64,000 bases of DNA from Petasospora fabianii (taxonomy: Eukaryota > Ascomycota > Saccharomycetes > Phaffomycetales > Wickerhamomycetaceae), in assembly GCA_022641835.1 (NCBI GenBank), contig CP048723.1, forward strand, positions 310,001 to 374,000. The letters are read 5' to 3'. Position numbers and translations under genes: made by a program. Every line of letters begins with the position of its first letter. Within the stretch, counting starts at the first letter, position 1. The notes under the pieces are model-generated. The model was not told where the DNA came from. It made no database searches and worked only from the letters and a program-made list of their open reading frames with translations. Below, in pieces: positions 37,171 to 47,563 of this stretch.

Positions 37171-38311
37171 GTTCTGTAAGTGGCAGGATTACCACCTATG
37201 GGAGAATACTCGCCAGATGAGATTCCGTCTCGAAGGTCACAGTTTTTCTAAGTATTTGCTCCAAGGTGTCCTGCGACTGTTTTCTTACCCAGTCGGACTT
37301 GAATCAGAGTCCATTTCCAATGAGGACGCCAAATTGATTGCCACTTATTATTACTACTATGTTAAGCCAGTTGTCCTCCAATTGTCCCAATTCTCCGGAA
37401 TGTCTGAACGTGCCCTCTACAAGTTCCTTCCATGACAAGCAAGTTTTGTATCTGTGAATGCTGTTGTGAAGATGCTTCACACGTTTTTTTCCCATCCCTT
37501 CTCTGCCGAAAGTTGTTCTACTGATACTTTTATTCAATCCTTTGCCAAGTTTCGCACAACTGTTGTGTAACAGCTGTTCCCGACACTTTATTTCCTGCTT
37601 GTTCCTGTCTCTGCTCCAGACACAGATCAGATCTGAACATGACGTCAGTGCGACTGTTTTTGATTACGATCAGCTTTATCGTACTGATCTATCCTACTTC
37701 ACGTCAGCCACCATCGCTATGATTGCTCGACACTTGCCCTCTTGTTACTACTACTTCCACCCTGCTGTGCCTCACTTCTGCTTTACCCACTACTTTTTTG
37801 ACCACTACTGGTTTTACCCCACTCTCTATGTTTTCTGTCTTGACTCACAATCTGGTGAGCACCCACTGCCACAAGCTGCTTTGAATGCTAGTACTCTGGA
37901 TTGATGTTTGATCTCTCCCATGAAAACTCTATGTTCTCTGTCATGAAATTGGATGTTATGCCTGATATCCAATCTGCTGGTTTGAATTTTTATACCTCCT
38001 GTGTTCTTTTTACTGGAGGAATCCTGCTTCTCTATTTTTTTTTTTTTTTTTGCTTCTGTCTCTGCTTCTATCCCTGATTCTGTACCTACTGATACATCTC
38101 CTACTGATATATCTCCTTTTCTGTCTCCTGATGAGTCTTTGTCCCTGAATCCTCTCCTGCCCCTGACTCTTCGCCCGATGAGTCTGTTGTTTCCTCTGAA
38201 TCTGCATCTGCTGTCATCTGAGCCCGTTGAGGCTAGACAATCTTTTGCTAAGTCTGCCTCATCATTATCTGCTGTTGAAACTGCATCCAAGGCTGGAATA
38301 TGAGTCCACTT

Positions 38312-38603
38312 TGTTGAATATTGGTTGTCAAGCACTATCGCTATTGCCTATCACTATTGCTTATCACTATTGCTTAATCACGATTTACATATTGGTTGTC
38401 AAACGCTAACTTATTTTTGTCTTGAGGTGATACTAGTTCTCACCATGCTCTATTTGTTGAGACTATAAGTAGACCAAATTCTGCCCACATAAGTTGGTCT
38501 CTCTCTGCTTTATATACTCCTTACCCTTAATACACTACTCTGATCTGTCTACCATTGTAATCATGAGTTCTGATGCCAAAACCCAGATACTCTTGATTCA
38601 GCA
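38312..38603 (+). mobile_element. Solo LTR with target-site duplication, inserted in an older element
   Basis: The 292-bp LTR starts TGTTGAAT and ends ATTCAGCA. It is flanked on both sides by CACTT, a 5-bp target-site duplication. The flanks are continuous parts of one older copia remnant, which shows insertion followed by LTR-LTR recombination. A sister copy of the same length lies at 41310-41601. Confidence 0.85.
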
Positions 38604-39322
38604 CACTTTGCCACCTCACCAGGTTGATTATGTTGCTACTGCCCTGCTTTGTACCACTTTCTCAGATATTGACAGCCCCCTGTCCGTTAGGAAACTGTTC
38701 GTTTGTTCTTCTTTGTTACTTCCTCACTGAATCTTGGTGATTCTCAGTATGATATCAGCACTGACTGTGATATGTACCTCAAACAGCCAATTGGTTATGT
38801 TGATACTGAAAAACTGGGGAATGTGTTGAAACTGGGGAAGAGCCCGTTGAGCTTCGTGCAATGCCCTTCTGCGTTGGGACTGTACAGGTAGGAGGGTGAT
38901 GATGGTGAAAACTGTCTTGATTTTGTATGTTGATGATATTTTGCTTGTCTGTTCTTCATTCGAGCTGAGAATCTGCCTTGAGGAGTTGTTATGTGAACTG
39001 TTGAGAAGTTTCTAAGTATGGATATTTCCATTTCTGAAAATGGTCGTTTGAATTGTCCTTGTCCCCGTGCCTCACCAAACTCGCTGATGCTACACCTGTC
39101 TCTGTTCTAATGTTACCGGCAGTGACGATGAATCTGATCCGCTTGGGAATCCTGAGATATAACCGTGTGTTTTCGATGAGAGAATACTCTGAAACGTTTG
39201 TTTGTTTCTACTACTGAACGAATTGCTGATGTTCTCACTAAGCCACTATCAAGTTTCCAACGACTGGTCTTTATGCCTGGCTTGTTTTGATCCTGTCTTA
39301 CTGCCATGACAACCAGGGGGGT

Positions 39323-39603
39323 TGTTGCATCTTGGTTGTCAAGCTCTAACCTATTACTGCCAACATGGTTAGTGCCGCCTGTTTGTCATCATGTTATTTA
39401 TCAGCTATTGTTATTTGTCAGCTCATGGGGCCATGCTGCTCTGTCCCATATTTGCTAAAACTATAAGTAGACGAAGTTCTGCCCACATGGCTCGGTCTTT
39501 CTCTGCTTTATATACTCTTTTCCCTTAATACACTACTCTGCCTGCCACTACTGTAAGTGTGTCTCCAGTGGACCTTCACTCTAAGACCCATTGGGGCTCA
39601 ACA
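39323..39603 (+). mobile_element. 3' LTR of the older plus-strand remnant
   Basis: The 281-bp segment starts TGTTGCAT, ends GCTCAACA, and is directly preceded by a G-rich polypurine tract. It shares the core promoter block with the other LTRs (CTATAAGTAGAC, TTCTGCCCACAT, TTATATACTCTT) but has diverged from them. Confidence 0.8.
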
Positions 39604-40531
39604 TGAACAACAGACAGTGGCTGGATGCCAGGGCCCCAGAACCGATCTTTGGGATTCGAACAGGAGCCTTAAAGGCAGCGCATGACGAGCAGGCACAGAT
39701 TTAGAGGGAGCGAGATGCAAGGTGAAAGCAGAAACTGGTTTTAGACCCTGGTAGCCTACTTTTTGGTGCAAAAGATCACCTCCTAGAAGCAGGAAGCACT
39801 CAATACAGCCTGTGGCATAGGAGGGGCCACCGGATTGTGAGTCAACATAACAGAATGTAAGTTGGAATCAGAGGTCTTTTTAGCTAATTCATAGGGTAAT
39901 GCTCGCAGAGGACTTTTTAAAGGTGAACTCGACACTTTTGCTCGTAGCCTGGGGCACAGACACAAGTTTCACAGTAGCAGATGTGACAACCAAGCAGTGA
40001 GTCAAGTGGGGAATTGACCCATTCTCCGTGGCACGAGAACAGAACCAGTACCAGAAACCGGATGTGGGCCAACATCAACACCTAATCCCGTTCTTTGACA
40101 ATTTAAGAGATCTTTGGAAAAAGTTAGTCTCTTGGTAGATATGATGAGAAAAGCCAGATCCAGTATAAGCAACATCTGTTAGAAGGCAAACTTCATGCTT
40201 TCTCCAATGATAAATTCTGTTCCCAGCTTGTAATTCAAATATGATGTCCAACTTAGCATCTGGATTCCTACATGGGATACACGGCTCTAATATCCCAATG
40301 AATCCCCTCATTATCTTCTCAATCACAAGAGTTTCCACGGGGGAATCTGCAGCCAAACGGAGCGGGGAAGGATGCTGCTCCACGCTTAGCTTTGTATTCC
40401 TTATCCTTCTTGTTGAACTCTTTAGTCTTCGAGATGGACACATACGAGTATTTCCTAGGTTTTTGGTAGATGCTGACAGACATTAACGACGTTCCGGTCA
40501 CAAATACGGATGGACGAAATCCGGAGAGAGA
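39604..40531 (-). mobile_element. Decayed copia-type interior fragment
   Basis: On the minus strand, 39783-39965 encodes a segment related to the end of the gag-like frame at 35766-36716 (shared 'SVMLTHNP'). Flanking sequence looks like further gag and integrase-side remnants. The fragment is heavily decayed. It abuts an LTR of the same orientation (40532-40862). Confidence 0.55.
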
Positions 40532-40862
40532 TGTCTTGAACCCAGTGGATCGGGTAGATCCACCGGAGACAGTGTGGTAGATAGATAAGAGTAGTGTAAA
40601 AAGCTTGAAGAGTATATATACGACAGAGAAAGACCAAGCTATGTGGGCAGAACTTGGCCTACTTATAGTTTTTAAGAAGTGAGAACTAGTGAGGAGTACT
40701 ATGAGTGGTCATAGTTCACTGATAGGGTGACTGGGAGCCGGGGTAACCAGTCATGTGAAAGGCGAATAACAACATGGCACCAGAGAATCGGCACAGTGAC
40801 CGTTATAAAAGAGCTAACAATGTGGATAGTAGTAAGTCAGAACTTGACAACCGATATCGAAA
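40532..40862 (-). mobile_element. Diverged LTR, minus orientation
   Basis: It carries the family blocks in reverse: GATCCACCGGAGACA, AGAGTATATA, CAAGCTATGTGGGCAGAACT and ACTTGACAACC. It is longer and more diverged than the others. The ends are approximate. Confidence 0.7.
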
Positions 40863-41309
40863 ATGTGGCTCAAGACGTGCGTCAGCTTCAAGCTATGTAT
40901 GGCTCACAAGCTCATCAAGTTACCCCCGCACCGCTATGAGACTCTTCTATGCTCCTCTACTCGTTGCTTCTTCGTTAAACCTTAGTGTTACTCAGTATCA
41001 CGGCAGCACCGGTGGCCACAATGAAACAATCGGCTTTGATGCCTCCACCCAGCAGCCAGTTGGTTATATCGATATTGAGAACACAGACGTTGTATAGGCC
41101 CAAATAGTCGCCAAGGCACTGGTATTGGACCTGGAGAGAGTTCATGAAAGCGAGATGCTTGTACAATGCCCTCATGAGCCCGGGCTCTGCAGGAATTAGG
41201 GTCTTTATTGTTGAATCAGATGAATCTGGGATGTTAGTCCAACGGGTAGACATACCTACAAAATGAAATGTTTAGGGGGAAATATCAAGTAGTGTATTCG
41301 GGTGAAGAG
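40863..41309. mobile_element. Mixed reverse-transcriptase-like fragments
   Basis: Short pieces resemble the RT region of the family in both orientations (for example QQPVGYIDIEN on the plus strand near 41049-41080). They look like remnants of two or more copies. No intact frame or clear boundary is visible. Confidence 0.5.
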
Positions 41310-41601
41310 TGTTGAATATTGGTTGTCAAGCACTATCGCTATTGCCAATCACTATTGCTTATCACTATTGCTTATCACAATTTACATATTGGTTGTCAAA
41401 CGCTAACTTATTTTTGTATAGAGGGTGATACTAGTTCTCACCATGTTCTATTTGTTGAGACTATAAGTAGACCAAGTTCTGCCCGCATAACTTGGTCTTT
41501 CTCTGCTTCATATACTCTTTACCCTTAATACACTATTCTGTTCTGTCTACTACTGTAATCATGAGTTCTGACGTCAAAACCCAGATACTCATGATTCAAC
41601 A
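41310..41601 (+). mobile_element. Solo LTR, plus orientation
   Basis: The 292-bp segment starts TGTTGAAT and ends ATTCAACA, giving 8-bp inverted termini. It is closely similar to the copy at 38312-38603. No matching 5-bp flanks and no polypurine tract are present, so rearrangement probably followed insertion. Confidence 0.8.
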
Positions 41602-41947
41602 TATGGTTCAAAAGTTCTCCAAGGACTCCAAGTTTCTCGGTGAAAGTAATTTCCACCTCTGAAACACCACTCACCAGACAAAGGTATGCCTCAAAGGTCT
41701 AAGTATGCTCCAGTTACACGGTTCCCTGCCATTCATTTCACGTACGGCAGGGATTGAGCGACAGGCCATTGCGACTGAAAAAGCTACATTGATTGCCACT
41801 TACAACGATATTACCACTATAATTGATAATAAGCCAGTTTTCCTCAAATTGACGCAGGTCTCCAAAAATGTCTCGACGTATCATCTACCTGTCCCTTTTC
41901 AAACTATTTGTTCAGGTGCCAGTGGAGGCTGCTGTAAATATGCTTGC
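41602..41947 (+). mobile_element. Gag-like interior remnant
   Basis: Part of this stretch reads as a diverged copy of the family's gag-like region (compare ATLIATYNDITTII with AKLIATYYYYY in the minus-strand element). It is short and broken. Confidence 0.5.
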
Positions 41948-42234
41948 TGTTGGATATTGGTTGTGACCTCTCAACTATTGCCTAGCACTATTGCTTATCC
42001 CTGTTACCTATTGATTGTCAATCGCTAGCTTATTTCTGCCTTAAGGTGATACTAGTGCTCACCATGTTCTATTTGTTGAAACCATAACTAGCCCAAGTTC
42101 TGCCCACATAACTTGGTCTTTCTCTGCTTTATATACTCTTCACCCAAAATAGACTGCTTGATTGTTTCCTCTGAACTTTCGGTCTGTAAGTATGTCTGCC
42201 GTGGATCTAACCTCTCAGATTCATCTGTCCAACA
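41948..42234 (+). mobile_element. LTR, plus orientation
   Basis: The 287-bp segment starts TGTTGGAT and ends GTCCAACA, with the family core inside. No matching target-site duplication was found. Confidence 0.75.
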
Positions 42235-42426
42235 ATATCCACTCTCCTGGCTTGACACCATCAACCTCCGGTGTTCTGTTTACTGGGGTAATACCTGCTT
42301 CGGTCCCTGTTATACCTCCTTTTCTCTCTCTTGATAAGTCTGTTGTTTCCTCTGAAGCTGCATCTGCTGACCACACTACATCATCTGAGCCCGTTGAGGC
42401 TGAACAATCCTTTGCTGACTCTAGTT
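42235..42426 (+). mobile_element. Interior remnant of the copia-type family
   Basis: This short stretch resembles the region at about 37960-38250 of the older plus-strand element (Ser/Pro-rich coding-like sequence ending in 'SSEPVEA'). It is a fragment only. Confidence 0.5.
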
Positions 42427-42662
42427 TGTTGAATCCCCATGGTTATTCAAAGATCCACTGGAGACACACTTACAGTGGTGGCAGGCAGGCAGTGTTGAAT
42501 CCAAATGGGTCTTCAAAGATCCACTGGAGACACACTTACAATAGTGACAGGCAGACAGAGTGTATTAAGGGTAGAGAGTATATAAAGCAGAGAAAGACCA
42601 AGTTATGTGGGCAGAACTTGGTCTACTTATAGTTTCAACAAACAGAAATAGTGAGAACTAGT

Positions 42663-42764
42663 ATCACCTCAGGACAGAAATAGTGAAGTATCACCTCAGG
42701 ACAGAAATAGTGAAGTATCACCTCAGGACAGAAATAGTGAAGTATCACCTCAGGACAGAAATAA
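42663..42764. repeat. 27-bp tandem repeat inside the 3' LTR (four copies)
   Basis: The unit begins ATCACCTCAGGACAGAAATA and is present about four times here. The 5' LTR at 45073-45147 has three. The difference accounts exactly for the 27-bp length difference between the two LTRs. Confidence 0.9.
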
Positions 42765-43973
42765 GTTAGCGTTTGACAACCAATATGTAAATCGTGATAA
42801 GCAATAGTGATAAGCAATAGTGATAGGCAATAGTGATAGTACTTGACAACCAATATTCAACAACCCCCCTGGTTGTCAAATTTCATAGCAGTAAGACAGG
42901 ATAAAACGATCCAGGCATAAAGACCAGTCGTTGGAAAAGTTGGTCTAGATAGTGGCTTGGTGGAAACATCAGCAATTTGTTCAGTGATAGAAACATACAA
43001 ACGTTTCAGAGTATTGTCAGTAATGTAGAAAACAGACAGATATATCTCAGGATTCCCAAGCGGATCAGAATCATCATCATTATCAGTAACATTGGAACAG
43101 AGACAAGTATAACATCTGACAGTTTGGTCAGGTAGAAGGACAAGGACAATTCAAACGACCATTTTCAGAAATGGAAATACCCATACTTAGAAACTTCTCA
43201 ACAGTTTCACATAACAACTCCTCAAGACAGGTTCTCAACTCAGATGAAAGACAGGCAAGCAAAATATCATCAACACACAAAACCAAGACAGCTTCACCAT
43301 CATCATCCTCATACCTGTACAATCCCAACGCAGAAGGGCATTGTACGAAGCTCAACGGTCTCTTCCGCAGTTTCAACACCTTCCCCAGTTTCTCAGTATC
43401 AACATAACCAATTGGTTGTTTGATGTACATATCACAGTCAGTACTGATATCATACTGAGAAACACCAAGATTCAGTGAGGAAGTGACGAAGAAGAACAAA
43501 CAAAAAATTTCAAAACGGACTGGGGAATTAGATGAGGTCAATATCAGAGGAAATGATAGAAAGCAGGGCAGCAGCAACATAATAAATGATGAGGTGGCAA
43601 AGTGGACTCAGATTCCAGCCTTGGATGCAGTTTCAACAGCAGATGATGATGAGGCAAACTCACCAGAACATTGCAGAAGATGTATCAGCAGGGACAAAAG
43701 TAGGAATAGAAGCAGGGACAGAAGCGAAAAACACAAGCAGTGATACTTCCAGTAAACATAACACCAGAGGTATAGGAATTGAAACCAGCAGATTGGATAT
43801 TAAGCATAACATCCGATTTCATGACAGAAAATATAGACTTTTCATGGAAAAGATCAAACATCAATCCAGAAAAGGCAGCAGTAGCATTCAAAGCAGCTTG
43901 TGGCAGTGGTTTCTCACCAAATTATGAGTCAAAACAGAAAACATAGAAAGTGGGACAAAGCAAAAATAGGGCA

Positions 43974-44212
43974 GAGCAGTGGTCAAAGCAGAAGTGAGGC
44001 ATAGCAGCAGGAGCCCCATGACCAGACAGAATAGGTAACAGTTATAGTGGCAAAGCAGTAGTGGTCAAAGCAGAAGTGAGGCATAACAGCAGAGCCTCAT
44101 GACCAGACAGAATAGGTAACAGTTATAGTGGCAAAGCAGTAGTGGTCAAAGCAGAAGTGAGGCATAACAGCAGAGCCTCATGACCAGACAGAATAGGTAA
44201 CAGTTATAGTAG
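43974..44212. repeat. 81-82-bp tandem repeat inside the element interior (three copies)
   Basis: Copies of a unit starting GGTCAAAGCAGAAGTGAGGC lie at 43981, 44063 and 44144. Copies two and three are nearly the same; the first has diverged slightly. It lies next to the gag-like part. Confidence 0.85.
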
Positions 44213-45472
44213 CACAAAAATGAGGTAAAGTAGCAGTTTGAAAGTAGCAATAACAGGGGGCAAGTGTTCTCGAGCAATCAAAGCGATGTTGTCTGATGTG
44301 AAGTAGGATAGATCAGTACCATAAAGCTGATGGTAATCAAGAACAATCGCACTGACGTCATGTTCAGATCTGATCTGTGTCTGGAGCAAAGACAGGAACA
44401 AGCAGGACATAAAGTGTTTCAGGGAACAGCTGTTGCACAACAGTTGTGCGGAACTTGGTAAAACGTTGAATTAACGTATCAGTAGAAAAACTTTCGGCAG
44501 AGAACAGATGGGAAAACAATATGGCAAACATCTTCACAACAGCATTCAGAGATACAAAAATTGCTGGTTATGGAAGGAACTGATAGAGGAGACAGCCAGA
44601 CATTTCGGAGAATTGGAACAATAGGAGGACAACTGGCTTAACATAGTAGTAATAATAAGTGGCAATCAATTTGGCTTCCTCATTGGCAATGGACTCTGAT
44701 TCAAGTCCGACTGGGTAAGAAAACAATGGCAAGACACCTTGGAGCAAATACTTTGAAAAACCGTGACCCTTGAGACGGAATTCCATCTGGAGAGTATTCT
44801 CCCATAGGTGGTAGTCACTTTCACCAAGAAGCTTTGTGTCTTCGGTGAACATGGGCAGGAGTGACACAGGGGTGACACAGGGATGACACAGGGCTCATAA
44901 CCTGTTGAATCCAAATGGGTCTTCAAAGATCCACTGGAGACACACTTACAATAGTGACAGGCAGACAGAGTGTATTAAGGGTAGAGAGTATATAAAGCAG
45001 AGAAAGACCAAGTTATGTGGGCAGAACTTGGTCTACTTATAGTTTCAACAAACAGAAATAGTGAGAACTAGTATCACCTCAGGACAGAAATAGTGAAGTA
45101 TCACCTCAGGACAGAAATAGTGAAGTATCACCTCAGGACAGAAATAAGTTAGCGTTTGACAACCAATATGTAAATCGTGATAAGCAATAGTGATAAGCAA
45201 TAGTGATAGGCAATAGTGATAGTACTTGACAACCAATATTCAACAGGCAGAGTAGTGTATTAAGGGTAAAGAGTACAGTGGGCAGACCTTGGGCCAGTTA
45301 TGGCTTGAACAATCAGAACATGGTGAGCACTAATATCACCTCAAGACAGAAATAGTGAGAACTAGTATCACCTCAAGACCGAAATAAGTTAGCGCTTGAC
45401 AACCAATATGTAAATCGTGATAAGCAATAGTGATAGGCAATAGTGATAGTGCTTGATAACCAATATTCAACA

Positions 45473-45845
45473 TACGTCATCATCACCTGCTGTTGAACCT
45501 GCGTCCAAGGATGGGTTGGTGTTCCCCACCAATGCTTGCCCCAGCCCCTACCCAGACCAATTTTCCAACGATTGGTCTCTATGCTTGGAAGGTCTGATCC
45601 TATCTTACTGCTATGAAATTTCACAACCAGGGAGGTTGTTGGATATTGGTTCTCACCTGCTATTGTCAGCTGTTACTGCCACCTGTTACTGTCACTTATT
45701 ACTGTAACTGGTTACTGTGTACGATATTGCCTTGTCATGGGGATGATGCTCCTCCTGTTATATATTGCTTGTCGCGTATCAACCATTGCCTATGATTATT
45801 GCTTATCACTGTTTACATTTTGGTTGTAAAGGAAAAACTTATTTC
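45473..45845 (+). mobile_element. RNase-H-like 3' end, polypurine tract and partial LTR
   Basis: Sequence resembling the family's pol end (CAACGATTGGTCTCTATGC) is followed by a G-rich tract (CCAGGGAGG). The LTR start TGTTGGAT follows at 45637. The LTR is cut short where a minus-oriented LTR begins at 45846. Confidence 0.7.
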
Positions 45846-46148
45846 TGTTGAAGTATGAGTATTTGGGTTTTAACGTCAGAACTCATGATTACTGTGGTAG
45901 ACAGATCAGAGTAGAATATTAACGGTAAAGAGCATGTACGACAAGGAAAGACCAATTTCTGCCCACAGAACTTGGCCTACTTATATTTTTAGCAAATAGA
46001 AAGTGAGAAGTATTATTACCTCATAGTATCACCTCAACACAGAAATAAGCTCGTACTTGACAACCAAAATGTAACTGTGATAAGTCATAGTGATAGACGA
46101 TAGTGAGTGGCAATAGTAATAGGCAATAGTGACAAGTGGCTTTCAACA
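45846..46148 (-). mobile_element. LTR, minus orientation, right edge of the island
   Basis: The 303-bp segment starts TGTTGAAG and ends TTTCAACA, with the family blocks in reverse order. It is the last recognisable copy. No target-site duplication was seen. Confidence 0.75.
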
Positions 46149-46775
46149 TGAAAGGTGATCTTGCCCAGTTGTGTGGTCAGAAAGGCTGGCGAACTGGATT
46201 ATGTGGGTTTGCAATCTTGTCATAGAACGGCGAGGCGAGGCAAGTCGTCATTTCTAGCAGATTCTTGCTCTTTTTTCTAAAAAAATGTATCGATGCCTAT
46301 GACCTTTCTTGGCCATATTAATCGCTTGAAAGACCTGTTAGGAAGTCACTCTGAACAAGCAGCCCGACCTGATCACTCAGGCTGACCCCGCTTACGACTG
46401 GATCCTACAAACTCACATCGCGTCTAATAATTTGGGCAATATCGGCATTTAGCCCGTGTCACACCAATTTTGCTTGTTGTAATAATGATCACCAACTACG
46501 TTAAGCTACTCTTTCTTCAATCTTTGTTGCAGCAGCATATGAGGGTGGAGGATCTCCACAAAGTTGTGAATGCGGTGAAGTGGAGTCTTCATCAGCCTGA
46601 AGCACTAGGATCAGATCTGTATAATCACGTTATGGCTGAAAATCGGTAAAGTTTCGAAGGTTTCTATTAAAACATATCACTATCGTTCAAGTTCAAATAA
46701 TACTTTTTTATGACTCTTCCTAAAAATACTACACGGAAAGTTGGCTTGTGCAGCTGGCGGCCTGACCAACCTAGT
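46149..46775. other. Spacer between transposon island and RER1
   Basis: No intact gene was recognised. A 36-codon frame (46539-46649) follows a pyrimidine-rich tract ending GCAG that looks like a splice acceptor, but no fitting donor or ACTAAC branch point was found. The last 100 bp are the 3' flank of RER1. Confidence 0.5.
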
Positions 46776-47321
46776 TCACTTAGAGCCGTACTTCTTCTTT
46801 CCAAAGTCGAAGGGAATATAGCGGTACTTGATCATGTCCCGAATCTGCCTTTTCATCATGAGAACGAAGAGAGTGATGAAGTACATGACGAGGATTGGCC
46901 AGAAGACTGGGATATCCGTCCATGAAGTCGATGTGAGTACCAGCGAAAAGACAGTGGCGACACTTGCATTGTGCCAAAATTTGAACTCTGGAAGCCTTCT
47001 GATAAATGGTCTAAACTCCTCTGTGTTCTCCCCAGCCTCAATTGACTCGTCTTGTAGCTCTTGCTGGAGGGAAGGATTGAACTTTGGCGAGAGGAAAGCG
47101 AGGAAAAGATTGAGGAGGTAAATTCCAAGGGCATAGCACACAATGTACCAGGCATGTGACACGAGGATTCGAGTCATGAAAATCACGAGAAGACCACCAA
47201 AGATAGACCATCTGTACTTGATGTGCGGGACGGATTTGTCAAGGGTCCTGCGGTAAGTAACCTTCACGCGCTCGACGTACTGCTGGAAGGGGTTGCCTTC
47301 TGAGAGAGGAATTTCATCCAT
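46776..47321 (-). CDS. RER1: Golgi-to-ER retrieval receptor Rer1
   Basis: Rer1 is a four-helix membrane protein of the early Golgi that returns escaped ER membrane proteins in COPI vesicles by reading polar residues in their transmembrane segments. The 181-residue protein (yeast Rer1 188) shows two hydrophobic hairpins at about 40-80 and 118-155. It has the conserved 'YVVCYALGIYLLNLF'-type segment (here WYIVCYALGIYLLNLFLAFL), then LSPKFNP, and 'EFRPFIRRLPEFKFWH' in the cytosolic loop. It ends in the family C-terminus 'RYIPFDFGKKKYGSK'. The ATG at 47321 is the natural start. Confidence 0.97.
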   Translation of the reverse strand: MDEIPLSEGNPFQQYVERVKVTYRRTLDKSVPHIKYRWSIFGGLLVIFMTRILVSHAWYIVCYALGIYLLNLFLAFLSPKFNPSLQQELQDESIEAGENTEEFRPFIRRLPEFKFWHNASVATVFSLVLTSTSWTDIPVFWPILVMYFITLFVLMMKRQIRDMIKYRYIPFDFGKKKYGSK

Positions 47322-47563
47322 GCTTAAATGTGTAGTGCAAGAGATATATTGCTACCAGGGAGGTCGGGACTCTTCACTGTGGTATGGGATGTGGTTGGAG
47401 AGCTGGGGAAATCAACGCGCGTGACAGCTGTCCTTCCGAACTTCATCGTTCCTTTGTTTCTGTTTTGATTTGATTTCGCGGTAGTGGTTTGGCCACATGC
47501 GGTGGATTTGGGGCACGCTTATGGATGTCAAGAACTCTCTGATCGTCCTTCTCTTTCGATTCT

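Larger units (their letters stand above)
37170..39603 (+). mobile_element. Older copia-type remnant with gag, RT and RNase-H-like parts and a 3' LTR
   Basis: A gag-like part (about 37190-38300) resembles that of the minus-strand element at 42493-45245 (shared 'YLLQGVL', 'SYPVGLESES'). A reverse-transcriptase-like part follows at about 38710-39060 (QPIGYVDTEKLG). An RNase-H-like end, a polypurine tract at about 39311-39322 and a 3' LTR (39323-39603) complete it. No 5' LTR is seen. It is interrupted by a later solo LTR at 38312-38603. It is broken in several places and old. Confidence 0.75.
42493..45245 (-). mobile_element. Short copia-type (Ty5-like) element with matching LTRs, PBS, PPT and target-site duplication
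   Basis: LTRs lie at 44903-45245 (5', 343 bp) and 42493-42862 (3', 370 bp), both with TGTTGAAT/ATTCAACA ends. By eye they agree throughout except for one extra 27-bp repeat unit, so the insertion is recent. Target-site duplication GGCAG flanks it. The primer-binding site at 44891-44902 (GGTTATGAGCCC on the element strand) is complementary to the anticodon arm of initiator tRNA-Met, the half-tRNA priming known from Ty5 and copia. A polypurine tract (CCAGGGGGGT) adjoins the 3' LTR. The interior is only about 2 kb: gag-like parts (about 44204-44867), and an RT-like part (43128-43580, with QPIGYVDTEKLG). Much of pol is absent and several breaks exist. Confidence 0.9.
42427..45472 (-). mobile_element. 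Older LTR split by a younger element
   Basis: The LTR pieces are 42427-42492 and 45251-45472, minus orientation. Its outer ends are TGTTGAAT and ATTCAACA. A complete-looking younger element (42493-45245) sits between the two pieces with GGCAG on both sides. The older LTR has diverged from those of its guest. Confidence 0.8.
35316..46148. mobile_element. Nested cluster of Ty1/copia-superfamily (Ty5-like) LTR-retrotransposon remnants
   Basis: About 10.8 kb consist almost wholly of fragments of one related family, in both orientations. Evidence is at least nine LTR copies sharing the same core ('ATTGGTTGTCAA', 'TATAAGTAGACCAA', 'GTTCTGCCCACAT'), repeated gag-like, reverse-transcriptase-like and RNase-H-like fragments, and G-rich polypurine tracts before 3' LTRs. 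At least two insertions into older copies are visible. All copies are broken or shortened. Flanking genes (Nkp2-like and RER1) are ordinary host genes, so the pile is an island inside a gene-dense chromosome arm, not a chromosome end. Individual parts are listed below. Confidence 0.9.

Noticed and set aside
42663-42764. CRISPR-like array
   Set aside because: Units are directly adjacent without unique spacers, lie inside an LTR, and the genome is eukaryotic.
46539-46649. 36-codon frame behind a possible splice acceptor
   Set aside because: No matching donor and no ACTAAC-type branch point, both of which are clear in the accepted introns; the peptide is not recognised.
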